From assembly GCF_900176255.2 (NCBI RefSeq), contig NZ_FXEG02000002.1:1364001-1428000 (forward strand): a stretch of 64,000 nt of DNA. The letters run 5' to 3'. How positions within the stretch are numbered: the first letter of the stretch is position 1; each line of letters starts with the position of its first letter. Below, one piece after another: positions 54,410 through 63,275 of the stretch. The translations under genes and the position numbers were made by a program. This stretch comes from Mycobacterium ahvazicum. Lineage in GTDB: Bacteria; Actinomycetota; Actinomycetes; Mycobacteriales; Mycobacteriaceae. The notes beneath the pieces were generated by a model. It did not search any database and had not been told where the DNA came from. It was given only the letters and a program-made list of their open reading frames with translations.

Positions 54410-54892
54410 GTGACGTCCAACCCGTCGTCGCTTGATCCCGCGGTCACCGAACGCATCGGCGACTTCCTGCGTGCCCGCGGATTGCGGCGCATGACCTCGC
54501 GGATCCAGGTACTGGCGGTGCTCGAACCCGTGAACGGACACCTCTCCGTCGCGGAGATTCACCAGCGGGTGCGGGCGAGCCTGCCCGCCGGCGCTCAGCC
54601 GCCCGATGTGGCCACCATCTACCGCACGGTGACCACGCTGGTCGAGCAGGCGGTGTTGCACGCGCTCACCCTCGACGGCGGGATCACGACCTACGGATTG
54701 GCGACCGCCCCGCACCACCACGCGGTGTGCACGCAGTGCGACTCGATCATCGAAGTGCCCGCGCGTCAGCTCAGCTCGGCGCTCGAGCACGCGATGGAGG
54801 GCAGTGCGTTCGCTCTGTCGGATCGGGCCGGGCTGACGCTGCGGGGTCTGTGCCCGCAATGCCAGCAGGGCGGGTCCGCGGCTCGGCGCTGA
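54410..54892 (+). CDS. Fur-family metalloregulator, probable hydrogenase or nickel regulator
   Basis: A 160-residue Fur-superfamily repressor: winged helix RMTSRIQVLAVLEPVNGHLSV and VATIYRTVTTLVEQAVLHAL, metal-site TAPHHHAVCTQCDSIIEV near residue 99, and structural zinc pairs Cys107/Cys110 and Cys148/Cys151. GTG at 54410 was chosen from the start TSNPSSLDPAV; a longer frame adds unconserved sequence. Facing hypA, it is the likely local regulator, perhaps nickel-responsive like Nur, but Zur or Fur specificity cannot be excluded from sequence. Confidence 0.82.
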   Translation: MTSNPSSLDPAVTERIGDFLRARGLRRMTSRIQVLAVLEPVNGHLSVAEIHQRVRASLPAGAQPPDVATIYRTVTTLVEQAVLHALTLDGGITTYGLATAPHHHAVCTQCDSIIEVPARQLSSALEHAMEGSAFALSDRAGLTLRGLCPQCQQGGSAARR

Positions 54893-54894
54893 GG

Positions 54895-56274
54895 TCAGCG
54901 CAGGCCCAATAGCGCGTTCTCCACCACTTCGGGCAGCGCCGGGTGAATCCAGTACTGCCCGCGCGCCATCTCGGGAGCGGTCAGCCCGAAGCTCATCGCC
55001 TGGATCAAGGGCTGGATGATCGACGAGGCCTGATGGCCCATGATGTGGGCACCCAGCAGACGCCCGGTGCCGCACTCGCCGATCAGCTTGACGAACCCGG
55101 TGGTGTCCTCCATCGCCCATCCGTAGGCGACGTCGCCGTAATCCTGGATCTTCACCGAGATCTTGAAACCCTGTGCAATGGCTTCGTTTTCCGTAAGTCC
55201 GACGCAGGCGACCTGCGGGTCGGTGAACACCGCGGACGGCACGAAGCGATGGTCGGTGACCGCCATCGCCTCGGTGTCGTCCCAGTCGCACAGCAGATTG
55301 TGCTGCACCACCCGCGCCTCGTGATTGGCGACGTGCTTGAGTTGATACTTCGAGGAAACGTCACCGAGAGCGAAAACCCCACGCGCCGTAGTTCTTTGGT
55401 ACTCGTCAACGACGACGAGGCCGTCCTCGACGGCGATGCCGGCCTGCTCGAGGTCGAGTTGATCGGCGTTGGAAACCCGGCCGGTCGCGACCAGCATCGC
55501 GTCGGCGTTGATGGTGTGGCCGTTGTCGAGTCGCACCGCGACACCGGAGCCCTGGTTCTCGGCGCTCACGACGTTGCAGTGGGTGTGCAGTTCCCATTTG
55601 CTCGACGCGATGCGGGTGAAGCGCTTGCACAGGGCGTCGTCGCAGTGCCGCAGCAACGCGGAGCCACGCACCACCAGCGTGACCCGCGCGCCCAGCGACG
55701 AGAACATATGGGCGAATTCGGCGGACACGAAACCACCCCCGACGATCACCAGATGTTCTGGGAATTCCGAGATTCGCATGATGGTGTCGCTGGTGTAGTA
55801 CTGCGCGCCGCAGTCGAGGATCGCGGCGGGAACCACGGCCCGAGCCCCCGCGGCGACCACCACCTGCTCGGCGGTGAACTCGTCGCCGGCGTCGGTGCGC
55901 AGCAGATAGCGCCCGTCGGCCTGGACCGGACCGAACCGGGTGTGCTGCTTGTACACGTCGATGTTGGGCGCCGAGCTGCGATAGTCCTCGCCGCCGACCC
56001 CGATCGGATCGATGCGCCCGAAGACGCGCGAGACGATGTCGTCCCAGCGCACCCGGTCGATGTGTGCGTCGACGCCGTAACGCGAAGCCTCACGGATGGT
56101 TTGGGCGACCTCGGCGGCGTAGACGAACATCTTGGTCGGGATGCAGCCGACGTTGAGACAGGTGCCGCCGAAGGTGCCCTGCTCGCAGATCGCCACCCGC
56201 TTGTCGGCGAAACGGTCATCGAGAACGGTGTTGCCCGAGCCGGTTCCGATGATCGCGAGGTCGTAGGTCTCCAC
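54895..56274 (-). CDS. mtr: Mycothione reductase
   Basis: A 459-residue flavoprotein disulfide reductase (Rv2855) that recycles mycothiol disulfide with NADPH. The FAD loop [18 protein letters not shown] starts near residue 8; the redox dithiol is [15 protein letters not shown] near residue 36; the dimer-interface catalytic His-Glu pair is in [15 protein letters not shown] near residue 444. It follows the Rv2854-like gene by four bases on the same strand. The pair is well conserved in mycobacteria. Confidence 0.94.
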   Translation of the reverse strand: METYDLAIIGTGSGNTVLDDRFADKRVAICEQGTFGGTCLNVGCIPTKMFVYAAEVAQTIREASRYGVDAHIDRVRWDDIVSRVFGRIDPIGVGGEDYRSSAPNIDVYKQHTRFGPVQADGRYLLRTDAGDEFTAEQVVVAAGARAVVPAAILDCGAQYYTSDTIMRISEFPEHLVIVGGGFVSAEFAHMFSSLGARVTLVVRGSALLRHCDDALCKRFTRIASSKWELHTHCNVVSAENQGSGVAVRLDNGHTINADAMLVATGRVSNADQLDLEQAGIAVEDGLVVVDEYQRTTARGVFALGDVSSKYQLKHVANHEARVVQHNLLCDWDDTEAMAVTDHRFVPSAVFTDPQVACVGLTENEAIAQGFKISVKIQDYGDVAYGWAMEDTTGFVKLIGECGTGRLLGAHIMGHQASSIIQPLIQAMSFGLTAPEMARGQYWIHPALPEVVENALLGLR

Positions 56275-56278
56275 GCCG

Positions 56279-57304
56279 TCACCCCTTTCCGAACGATGCC
56301 GAGGCGTCGCTGTTCGTGGAGCGCAGGTAGCCGTCCAGCCACAGATCCAGTTCCCGATAGGCGACCGAGCGCGGACCCTCCAGCGACAGGAACACGTCGT
56401 GTTTGGCGTCGGCCACCGGAACGACGTTGCTGCGGTGCCCGATGCAGCCCGCCCACCGGGCGATCTGAGTGACGTCGAGGACCGCGTCGCCGCGTTGCAT
56501 CGACATCGCGTCCGCGGATTCGGTCACGCTGTGGTCCGAGCGCAGGATCAGGTTCGACACCCCCACGTCGAGGCCCCGGTGCAGGCGGGCCTGGCCGCGG
56601 CGCACGGCGTGCAGCCATCCCGCGGTAATAGGGAAGCCGCCCAACGGTTTCCAGTCCAGGTTGTAGTCGAACTCGCCGTCGTAGTCGCGGTGCAGCGTGG
56701 TGCCGTATCCGCCCTTGCTGGTGCCACGCAACACGACTTTGGAACGCACCCGCGACAGGCCGCCGATCATCGCCGACGTCATGCCCAGGCGCAGCACCGC
56801 CGGGCCATGCAGATCCAGGAAGGGGCTGTTGAGCACCAAGCCGCCGATACCCGCGTGCGCCTTGGCGTTTCGGCGGCGCAACCGGTCCAGCCACAGCGGC
56901 ACGATCAGGCCGCCGGCCGAATGGCCGTACATCAGGACCCGGACGTCGGGGGCCTGCTCGCCGATCACGGCCAGGGCGCGGTCGAGTTCGGTGTCGTAGT
57001 GCGCGAGATCGGTGATGAAGTGTGGGGTCTGGCCGTCGCGTCGCGACCGTCCGCACTTCTGCAGGTCCAATGCGTAGAAGGTGAAACCACGGGCGGCGAA
57101 GTGATCGGCCAGCGCGGTGTTGAAGAAATAGTCGGTGTAACCGTGCACCGTCAGAACCGCGTGCTCGAGACCGCCGCCGTCACCGCCGCCGGGGCCGCGC
57201 CGAATCAAGGTTGCGACGATGTCGCCCTCGCCGGCGGGGTCGGGTCCCAATTCGATGGTGTACTGCCAATAGCCAGGCAGGACATCGGGCACCCAGCCAG
57301 TCAC
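56279..57304 (-). CDS. Alpha/beta hydrolase (Rv2854-like lysophospholipase type)
   Basis: A 341-residue hydrolase resembling monoglyceride lipases. The nucleophile elbow is [13 protein letters not shown] near residue 125, with [20 protein letters not shown] near residue 53 as the oxyanion region and a candidate His in [12 protein letters not shown] near residue 307. Start GTG at 57304. Divergent from mqo and upstream of mtr in one operon. The natural lipid substrate is not known. Confidence 0.85.
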   Translation of the reverse strand: MTGWVPDVLPGYWQYTIELGPDPAGEGDIVATLIRRGPGGGDGGGLEHAVLTVHGYTDYFFNTALADHFAARGFTFYALDLQKCGRSRRDGQTPHFITDLAHYDTELDRALAVIGEQAPDVRVLMYGHSAGGLIVPLWLDRLRRRNAKAHAGIGGLVLNSPFLDLHGPAVLRLGMTSAMIGGLSRVRSKVVLRGTSKGGYGTTLHRDYDGEFDYNLDWKPLGGFPITAGWLHAVRRGQARLHRGLDVGVSNLILRSDHSVTESADAMSMQRGDAVLDVTQIARWAGCIGHRSNVVPVADAKHDVFLSLEGPRSVAYRELDLWLDGYLRSTNSDASASFGKG

Positions 57305-57439
57305 CAGGCCAGCTTAGCGTGGCGACTGCTTTTGCTGGTCGTGGCCGGTTCGGGTCGGCGCGGCCGCGCCGGCCGGGATAGCCTGGATGACCGGCTGGAA
57401 AAGGACCTAGAAAAGGAATCAGAAAGGGCCAGCGTTTCG

Positions 57440-58915
57440 GTGTCAGACACAACGGCGCGCACCGACATCGTGCTGGTCGGCGCCGGGATCATGAGCGCCA
57501 CCCTGGCCGTATTGCTGCGGCGGCTGGAGCCGGACTGGTCGATCACGGTGGTCGAGCGACTCGATGCGGTCGCCGCCGAGAGCAGTAGCCCCTGGAACAA
57601 CGCGGGCACCGGGCATGCCGGGCTGTGCGAGATGAACTACACCCCCGAGCGGGACGGGTCGATCGACATCACCAAAGCCGTGTCGATCAACGAGCAATTC
57701 CAGGTGACGCGCCAGTTCTGGGCCTATGCCGTCGAGCACGGCATCCTCACCGATCCGGGCTTCGTCAACGCCGTCCCGCATGTCAGCTTCGTGCAGGGCG
57801 CGCGACAGGTCGATTATCTGCGGCGCCGTCAGCAGGCGCTGGCGCCGAATCCGCTGTTCGCCGGGACGGAATTGGTCGACGACCCGGGCGAGTTCGCCCG
57901 CCGGCTGCCGTTGATGGCCGACGGACGTGACTTCTCGGAGCCGACTGCGCTCAACTGGGCCGCCGACGGCACCGACGTCGACTTCGGCGCGCTGACCAAG
58001 CAGCTCATCGGCTATTGCGTGCGCCACGGCGCCACGGCGCTGTTCGGCCACGAGGTGCGCAACCTGACCCGTCATGCCGGCGGCTGGACGCTGCGGATCG
58101 CAAACCGGCGGACCGGCGAAAAGCGCAAGCTGGACGCAAAATTCGTATTCGTCGGCGGCGGTGGTGACGCACTGCCGCTGTTACAGAAGTCTGGGATCGC
58201 GGAGGTCAAAGGCTTCGCCGGCTTCCCGATCGGCGGGCGGTTCCTGCGCACCGACAACCCGGCGCTGACCGCCGCGCACCGGGGCAAGGTCTACGGCGTC
58301 CCCGCCCCCGGTGCCCCGCCGCTCGGGGCGCTGCATCTGGACCTTCGGTTCGTCAACGGCAAGTCGTGGCTGGTCTTCGGGCCGTATGCCGGTTGGTCGC
58401 CTAAGTTCCTGAAACATGGTCACGTCAGTGATTTGCCCCGTTCGGTCAGGCGGGACAACGTGGTGTCGATGCTGGGGGTCGGGATCACTGAGATGACGCT
58501 GGTCAATTATCTGGTTCGCCAACTGCGCCTCACCGAACGCGACCGGATGGATGTGCTGCGCGAATTCGCGCCTGGCGCGCGGGATTCGGATTGGCAACTG
58601 ACGGTGGCCGGTCAGCGCGTGCAGGTGATCCGGCGGGTCGCGGGCAAGGGTGGGGCCCTCGAGTTCGGCACCACCGTGGTGGGATCGTCGGACGGCAGCA
58701 TCGCGGGTCTGCTCGGCGGCTCGCCCGGCGCCTCGACGGCCGTCCCGATCATGCTCGATGTGCTGGCCAGTTGTTTTGCCGACCGCTACCAATCCTGGCT
58801 ACCCAGGCTCAAAGAGATGGTGCCCTCGCTGGGGACCCGGCTATCCGAGGAACCGGCGCTCTACGACGAGGTGAGAACGTGGAGCGCCAACGTATTACAG
58901 TTGAACGGCTCATGA
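57440..58915 (+). CDS. mqo: Malate:quinone oxidoreductase
   Basis: A 491-residue FAD membrane-associated enzyme (Rv2852c) that oxidises malate to oxaloacetate and reduces quinone. It shows the FAD loop [20 protein letters not shown], the malate-site region [21 protein letters not shown] near residue 46 and the C-terminal [19 protein letters not shown] at 57440 gives the family length; the much longer open frame upstream is antisense of the hydrolase gene. It could pass electrons to the same quinone pool as the hydrogenase. Confidence 0.94.
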   Translation: MSDTTARTDIVLVGAGIMSATLAVLLRRLEPDWSITVVERLDAVAAESSSPWNNAGTGHAGLCEMNYTPERDGSIDITKAVSINEQFQVTRQFWAYAVEHGILTDPGFVNAVPHVSFVQGARQVDYLRRRQQALAPNPLFAGTELVDDPGEFARRLPLMADGRDFSEPTALNWAADGTDVDFGALTKQLIGYCVRHGATALFGHEVRNLTRHAGGWTLRIANRRTGEKRKLDAKFVFVGGGGDALPLLQKSGIAEVKGFAGFPIGGRFLRTDNPALTAAHRGKVYGVPAPGAPPLGALHLDLRFVNGKSWLVFGPYAGWSPKFLKHGHVSDLPRSVRRDNVVSMLGVGITEMTLVNYLVRQLRLTERDRMDVLREFAPGARDSDWQLTVAGQRVQVIRRVAGKGGALEFGTTVVGSSDGSIAGLLGGSPGASTAVPIMLDVLASCFADRYQSWLPRLKEMVPSLGTRLSEEPALYDEVRTWSANVLQLNGS

Positions 58916-58964
58916 ACCGCGCCGGCGAGCCAACCGAACTGATGAGGAGGAGCGGCGCCGATGA
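58912..58964 (+). repeat. MIRU-like element between mqo and the acetyltransferase gene
   Basis: The mqo stop lies in an ATGA (58912-58915) and the next gene starts in an ATGA (58961-58964), with gatgaggaggagcggcgccg just before it. That segment matches the 3' end of MIRU elements I know from M. tuberculosis (for example in senX3-regX3). It is shorter than the 77-bp copy at 16347 and supplies GAGGAGGAG as ribosome-binding site. Confidence 0.6.
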
Positions 58965-59431
58965 CAGAAGCGCTACGCCGCATCTGGGCCAAAGACCTTG
59001 ACGCGCAGACCCTTTACGAGCTACTCAAGCTACGGGTAGAGGTGTTTGTCGTGGAGCAGGCCATCCCGTATCCGGAACTGGACGGGCGGGATTTGCTCGC
59101 CGAGACCCGGCACTTCTGGCTGGAGACGGCGGACGGCGAGGTGATCAGCACGCTGCGGCTGATGGAGGAGCACGCGGGCGGGGAGAAGGTGTTCCGGATC
59201 GGGCGGCTGTGCACCAAACGCGGTGTGCGCGGACAGGGCCACACCACCCGGCTGCTGCGGGCCGCGCTGGCCGAGGTCGGTAACTACCCGTGCCGGATCA
59301 ATGCGCAGACCTATCTCGCCGAGATGTACGCCCACCATGGTTTTGTGCGCGACGGCGACGATTTCATCGACGACGGCGTGCCGCACGTCCCCATGCTGCG
59401 GCCCGGCTCCGGGCAGACGGCCAAGCCGTGA
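58961..59431 (+). CDS. ElaA-like GNAT acetyltransferase
   Basis: A 156-residue protein (Rv2851c homologue) of the ElaA branch of GNATs: [20 protein letters not shown] near residue 20, ETRHFWLE, then the acetyl-CoA site [20 protein letters not shown] near residue 80 and [14 protein letters not shown] near residue 118. Substrate unknown. Its TGA overlaps the GTG of the chelatase-like gene (GTGA), coupling it to the cobalamin group. Confidence 0.88.
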   Translation: MTEALRRIWAKDLDAQTLYELLKLRVEVFVVEQAIPYPELDGRDLLAETRHFWLETADGEVISTLRLMEEHAGGEKVFRIGRLCTKRGVRGQGHTTRLLRAALAEVGNYPCRINAQTYLAEMYAHHGFVRDGDDFIDDGVPHVPMLRPGSGQTAKP

Positions 59432-61266
59432 AGCCGTATCCGTTCAGCGCGATCGTCGGCCACGACCAGTTACGGCTGGCGCTGCTGCTGTGTGCGGTGC
59501 GCCCGGAAATCGGCGGCGCGCTGATCCGCGGCGAGAAGGGCACCGCCAAATCGACGGCCGTGCGCGGGCTTGCCGCGCTGTTGTCCGCGGCGACCGGAAC
59601 CAACGGCGGCGGGTCCGGCCTGGTCGAAATGCCGCTCGGCGCAACCGAAGACCGGGTGATCGGGTCGCTGGATCTGCAGCGGGTGCTGCGCGACGGCGAG
59701 CATGCTTTCTCGCCCGGGTTGCTCGCGCGTGCCCACGGCGGCGTGCTGTACGTCGACGAGGTCAACCTGCTGCACGATCATCTGGTCGACGTGCTGCTCG
59801 ACGCCGCCGCGATGGGCCGGGTGCACATCGAACGCGACGGCATCTCGCATTCGCATGAGGCGCGTTTCGTGCTGATCGGCACGATGAATCCAGAGGAAGG
59901 CGAACTGCGCCCGCAGCTACTCGACCGGTTCGGGCTGACGGTCGAGGTGCACGCTTCGCGTGACGTCGAGGTGCGCGCGGAGGTGATCCGGCAGCGGATG
60001 GCCTACGAGGCCGACCCGGACGGGTTCGCCACCCGCTACGCCCCCGACGACGCCGAGCTGGCCCAGCGGATCGCCGCGGCCCGCGCACTGGTCGACGATG
60101 TTGTGTTGCCGGACAACGAATTACGGCGCATCGCGGCGCTGTGTGCGGCGTTCGACGTCGATGGGATGCGGGCGGATTTGGTGGTGGCGCGCACCGCCGT
60201 CGCGCACGCCGCCTGGCGGGGCGCGACAACCGTGGCCGAGCAGGACATCAGGGTGGCCGCCGAGCTGGCGCTGCCGCACCGGCGTCGCCGCGACCCGTTC
60301 GACGACCCGGGCATCGATCGCGAGCAGCTGGACGAGGCGCTGCGGCAAGCCGGCGACCAGCCGGAGCCCGATCCCGACCCGCCCGGCGGCGGCCAGTCCG
60401 CCAATGACTCAGCCGCACAACAAGAGTCGTCTTCCAACGGGAAAACCCAGACGCCCCAGACACGACCCAGCGCACCGCCGTCGAAGACGTTTCGCACCCG
60501 GGCATTGACGGTGCCCGGCGTCGGTGAAGGCGCGCCCGGCCGGCGCTCGCGGGCCCGCAATTCCTCGGGCAGCGTCGTGGCGTCGGCCGGCGCCGACGAC
60601 GCGGGCGCCCATGGTCTGCACCTGTTCGCCACTCTGCTGTCGGCCGCCGAGCAGGCCGGCGCGGGACCGCTGCGCCCGCGGCCGGGTGACATCCGCCGCG
60701 CCATCCGCGAGGGACGCGAAGGCAACCTGGTGATCTTCGTCGTCGACGCGTCCGGGTCGATGGCCGCCCGCGACCGGATGGCCGCCGTCAGCGGTGCCGC
60801 CCTGTCGCTGTTGCGCGACGCCTATCAACGGCGCGACAAGGTCGCGGTGATCACGTTCCGGCAGCAGGAAGCGCGGTTGCTGCTGCCGCCGACCTCGTCG
60901 GCCCACATCGCCGGCCGGCGGCTGGCCCGATTCGACACCGGCGGCAAGACCCCGCTGGCCGAGGGTCTGCTGGCCGCGCGGGAGCTGGTCGTGCGGGAGC
61001 GGGCCCGCGATCGCGCGCGCCGTCCGCTGGTGGTGGTGCTGACCGACGGCCGGGCAACCGCGGGCCCGGACCCGTTGGGCCGCAGTCGAATCGCGGCGTC
61101 GCGACTGGCGGCCGAGGGTTCCGCCGCGGTGGTCGTGGACTGTGAAACGTCGTATGTGCGACTGGGATTGGCTCAGCAGCTGGCCCGCCAGCTCGGCGCA
61201 CCGACCGTCCGGCTGGAGCAACTGCACGCCGACCATCTGACACGAGCCGTCCGCGGCGCGGCCTGA
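59428..61266 (+). CDS. Mg/Co-chelatase-like AAA+ plus VWA protein
   Basis: A 612-residue protein (Rv2850c homologue) that joins a BchI-like AAA+ domain (P-loop [11 protein letters not shown] near residue 33, Walker [13 protein letters not shown] near 108), an acidic/Pro/Gln-rich linker (about 310-370) and a VWA domain with the MIDAS motif [14 protein letters not shown] near residue 438. This fused I/D arrangement drives metal insertion in chlorophyll and cobalamin enzymes. Overlap with cobO-cobB-cysG neighbours suggests cobalt chelation, but a large CobN partner is not in the window. Confidence 0.85.
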   Translation: MKPYPFSAIVGHDQLRLALLLCAVRPEIGGALIRGEKGTAKSTAVRGLAALLSAATGTNGGGSGLVEMPLGATEDRVIGSLDLQRVLRDGEHAFSPGLLARAHGGVLYVDEVNLLHDHLVDVLLDAAAMGRVHIERDGISHSHEARFVLIGTMNPEEGELRPQLLDRFGLTVEVHASRDVEVRAEVIRQRMAYEADPDGFATRYAPDDAELAQRIAAARALVDDVVLPDNELRRIAALCAAFDVDGMRADLVVARTAVAHAAWRGATTVAEQDIRVAAELALPHRRRRDPFDDPGIDREQLDEALRQAGDQPEPDPDPPGGGQSANDSAAQQESSSNGKTQTPQTRPSAPPSKTFRTRALTVPGVGEGAPGRRSRARNSSGSVVASAGADDAGAHGLHLFATLLSAAEQAGAGPLRPRPGDIRRAIREGREGNLVIFVVDASGSMAARDRMAAVSGAALSLLRDAYQRRDKVAVITFRQQEARLLLPPTSSAHIAGRRLARFDTGGKTPLAEGLLAARELVVRERARDRARRPLVVVLTDGRATAGPDPLGRSRIAASRLAAEGSAAVVVDCETSYVRLGLAQQLARQLGAPTVRLEQLHADHLTRAVRGAA

Positions 61267-61268
61267 CC

Positions 61269-61883
61269 ATGCCACAGGGAATCCCGCTGCAGGTGCCGGA
61301 TGACGGACTGAGCACCCGGGCCCGGCGCAACCTGCCGGTGCTGGCGGTGCATACCGGTGAGGGCAAGGGCAAGTCCACCGCGGCGTTCGGGATGGCGTTG
61401 CGCGCGTGGAACGTCGGCCTCGACGTCGCGGTGTTTCAGTTCGTCAAGAGCGCGAAGTGGAAAGTGGGGGAAGAAGCCGTCTTTCGGCGGCTGGGCCGAT
61501 TGCACGAGGAGCATGGCGTCGGTGCGGCGGTGGAATGGCACAAGATGGGCAGCGGCTGGTCCTGGACGCGCAAATCGGGCAGCGAGGACGACCACGCGGC
61601 CGCGGCCGCCGACGGCTGGGTGGAGATCTCGCGCCGGCTGGCCGAGCAGCGTCACGACTTCTATGTGCTCGACGAGTTCACCTACCCGCTGAAGTGGGGG
61701 TGGGTCGACGTCGACGAGGTGGTGGACGCATTGGTGGCCAGGCCCGGCCATCAGCATATGGTGATCACCGGACGCGCCGCCCCGCCGCGACTGATCGAGG
61801 TCGCCGACCTGGTCACCGAGATGACCAAGGTCAAGCATCCGATGGATGCGGGCCGCAAGGGGCAGAAGGGCATCGAGTGGTGA
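61269..61883 (+). CDS. cobO: Cob(I)yrinic acid a,c-diamide adenosyltransferase
   Basis: A 204-residue CobO/BtuR (Rv2849c) that transfers the adenosyl group from ATP to the corrinoid cobalt. The P-loop is HTGEGKGKSTAAFGMALRA near residue 31; DFYVLDEFTYPLKWGWVD near residue 130 and VITGRAAPPRLIEVADLVTEM near residue 164 are characteristic. Its TGA overlaps the cobB GTG. Confidence 0.94.
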   Translation: MPQGIPLQVPDDGLSTRARRNLPVLAVHTGEGKGKSTAAFGMALRAWNVGLDVAVFQFVKSAKWKVGEEAVFRRLGRLHEEHGVGAAVEWHKMGSGWSWTRKSGSEDDHAAAAADGWVEISRRLAEQRHDFYVLDEFTYPLKWGWVDVDEVVDALVARPGHQHMVITGRAAPPRLIEVADLVTEMTKVKHPMDAGRKGQKGIEW

Positions 61884-63241
61884 ACGCCCCCGCGGTCGTC
61901 ATCGCCGCGCCCGCCTCCGGCAGCGGAAAGACCACGATCGCAACGGGTTTGATCGGGGCCCTGCGCCAGGCCGGGCACACGGTCGCGCCGTTCAAGGTGG
62001 GGCCCGACTTCATCGACCCCGGCTACCACGGGCTGGCCGCGGGCCGGCCCGGGCGCAACCTCGATTCGGTGATGGTGGGCGACGAGCTGATCGGCCCGCT
62101 CTACGCGCACGGCGCCGCCGGCGCGGACATCGCGGTGATCGAGGGCGTGATGGGTCTGTTCGACGGGCGAATCGGGCCCGACACACCGCCGGCGGGCTCC
62201 ACGGCGCACGTCGCCGCGCTGGTCGGCGCCCCGGTGATCCTGGTCGTCGACGCGCGCGGCCAGAGCCACAGCATTGCCGCACTGTTGCATGGCTTTTCGA
62301 CGTTCGATACCGCAACCCGGATCGCCGGCGTGATCCTCAACCGGGTGGGATCGCCCCGGCACGAGCAGGTGTTGCGACAGGCCTGCGAGCACACCGGCAT
62401 CCCGGTGTTGGGTGCCATTCCGCGAACCGCCGAATTGGAGCTGCCGACACGGTATTTGGGCCTGGTCACCGCGGTCGAATACGGGCGGCGGGCCCGGCTC
62501 GCCGTCGAGGCGATGACCGATCTGATCGCGCGGCATGTCGACCTGGCCGCGGTGCTGGCGGTCGCGGCAAGCCGCACCACCAGCACACCGTGGGACCCCG
62601 TTGCCGCGGTGGGGGGGACGGCGCCCGGCCGCGCCACGGTCGCAATGGCCGCGGGCAAGGCATTCAGCTTCGGCTACGCCGAACATGCCGAGCTGTTGAG
62701 CGCGGCCGGTGCCGACGTGGTCGAGTTCGACCCGCTGGTCGATACGCTGCCCGACGGCACCGCCGCCGTGCTGCTGCCCGGCGGCTTCCCCGAACAGTTC
62801 ACCGCCGATCTTTCCGCCAATGATGTTGTGCGACAGCAGATCCGCGAGTTGGCTGCCGCCGGGGCTCCGGTGCACGCGGAATGCGCGGGCCTGATCTACC
62901 TGGCTTCCGAACTCGACGGGTACCCGATGTGCGGGGTGCTGGGCGGGGCGGCGCGGTTCACCGCGGCGCTGAAGCTGGCGTATCGCGACGCGGTCGCGGT
63001 GGCCGATTCGGCGCTGTACGCAGCCGGGGCCGGGGTGGTCGGACACGAATTCCACCGGACCGTGATCACCTTCACCGAGAGCTACCAGCCGGCCTGGGTC
63101 TACCGGGCCGGCGACGCGGCGCCGCTGCGCGACGGCGTGGTGCACGCCGGGGTGCACGCGTCGTATCTGCACACCCACCCGGCCGCGGTGCCCGACGCGG
63201 TGGCGCGGTTCGTCGCCCGCGCCGCGGCGCGCCCGTCGTGA
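61880..63241 (+). CDS. cobB: Cobyrinic acid a,c-diamide synthase
   Basis: A 453-residue amidotransferase (Rv2848c) acting on hydrogenobyrinic or cobyrinic acid. N-terminal ATP domain with APASGSGKTTIATGL near residue 8 and APFKVGPDFIDPGYH near residue 36; C-terminal GATase-like domain with the nucleophile in VHAECAGLIYLA near residue 334 and GHEFHRTVI. Start GTG at 61880 overlaps cobO. It uses the same amidation chemistry as the cobQ gene at 32.9 kb. Confidence 0.94.
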   Translation: MNAPAVVIAAPASGSGKTTIATGLIGALRQAGHTVAPFKVGPDFIDPGYHGLAAGRPGRNLDSVMVGDELIGPLYAHGAAGADIAVIEGVMGLFDGRIGPDTPPAGSTAHVAALVGAPVILVVDARGQSHSIAALLHGFSTFDTATRIAGVILNRVGSPRHEQVLRQACEHTGIPVLGAIPRTAELELPTRYLGLVTAVEYGRRARLAVEAMTDLIARHVDLAAVLAVAASRTTSTPWDPVAAVGGTAPGRATVAMAAGKAFSFGYAEHAELLSAAGADVVEFDPLVDTLPDGTAAVLLPGGFPEQFTADLSANDVVRQQIRELAAAGAPVHAECAGLIYLASELDGYPMCGVLGGAARFTAALKLAYRDAVAVADSALYAAGAGVVGHEFHRTVITFTESYQPAWVYRAGDAAPLRDGVVHAGVHASYLHTHPAAVPDAVARFVARAAARPS

Positions 63242-63275
63242 CGGCCGCGCCGATCGTCTTCACTAGGCTTGCCGG

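Noticed and set aside
38582..54892. A nickel permease (nicT/hupE type) within the hydrogenase locus
   Set aside because: No polytopic membrane gene with the HX4DH nickel motif is present; the only membrane product is the 39-residue peptide.
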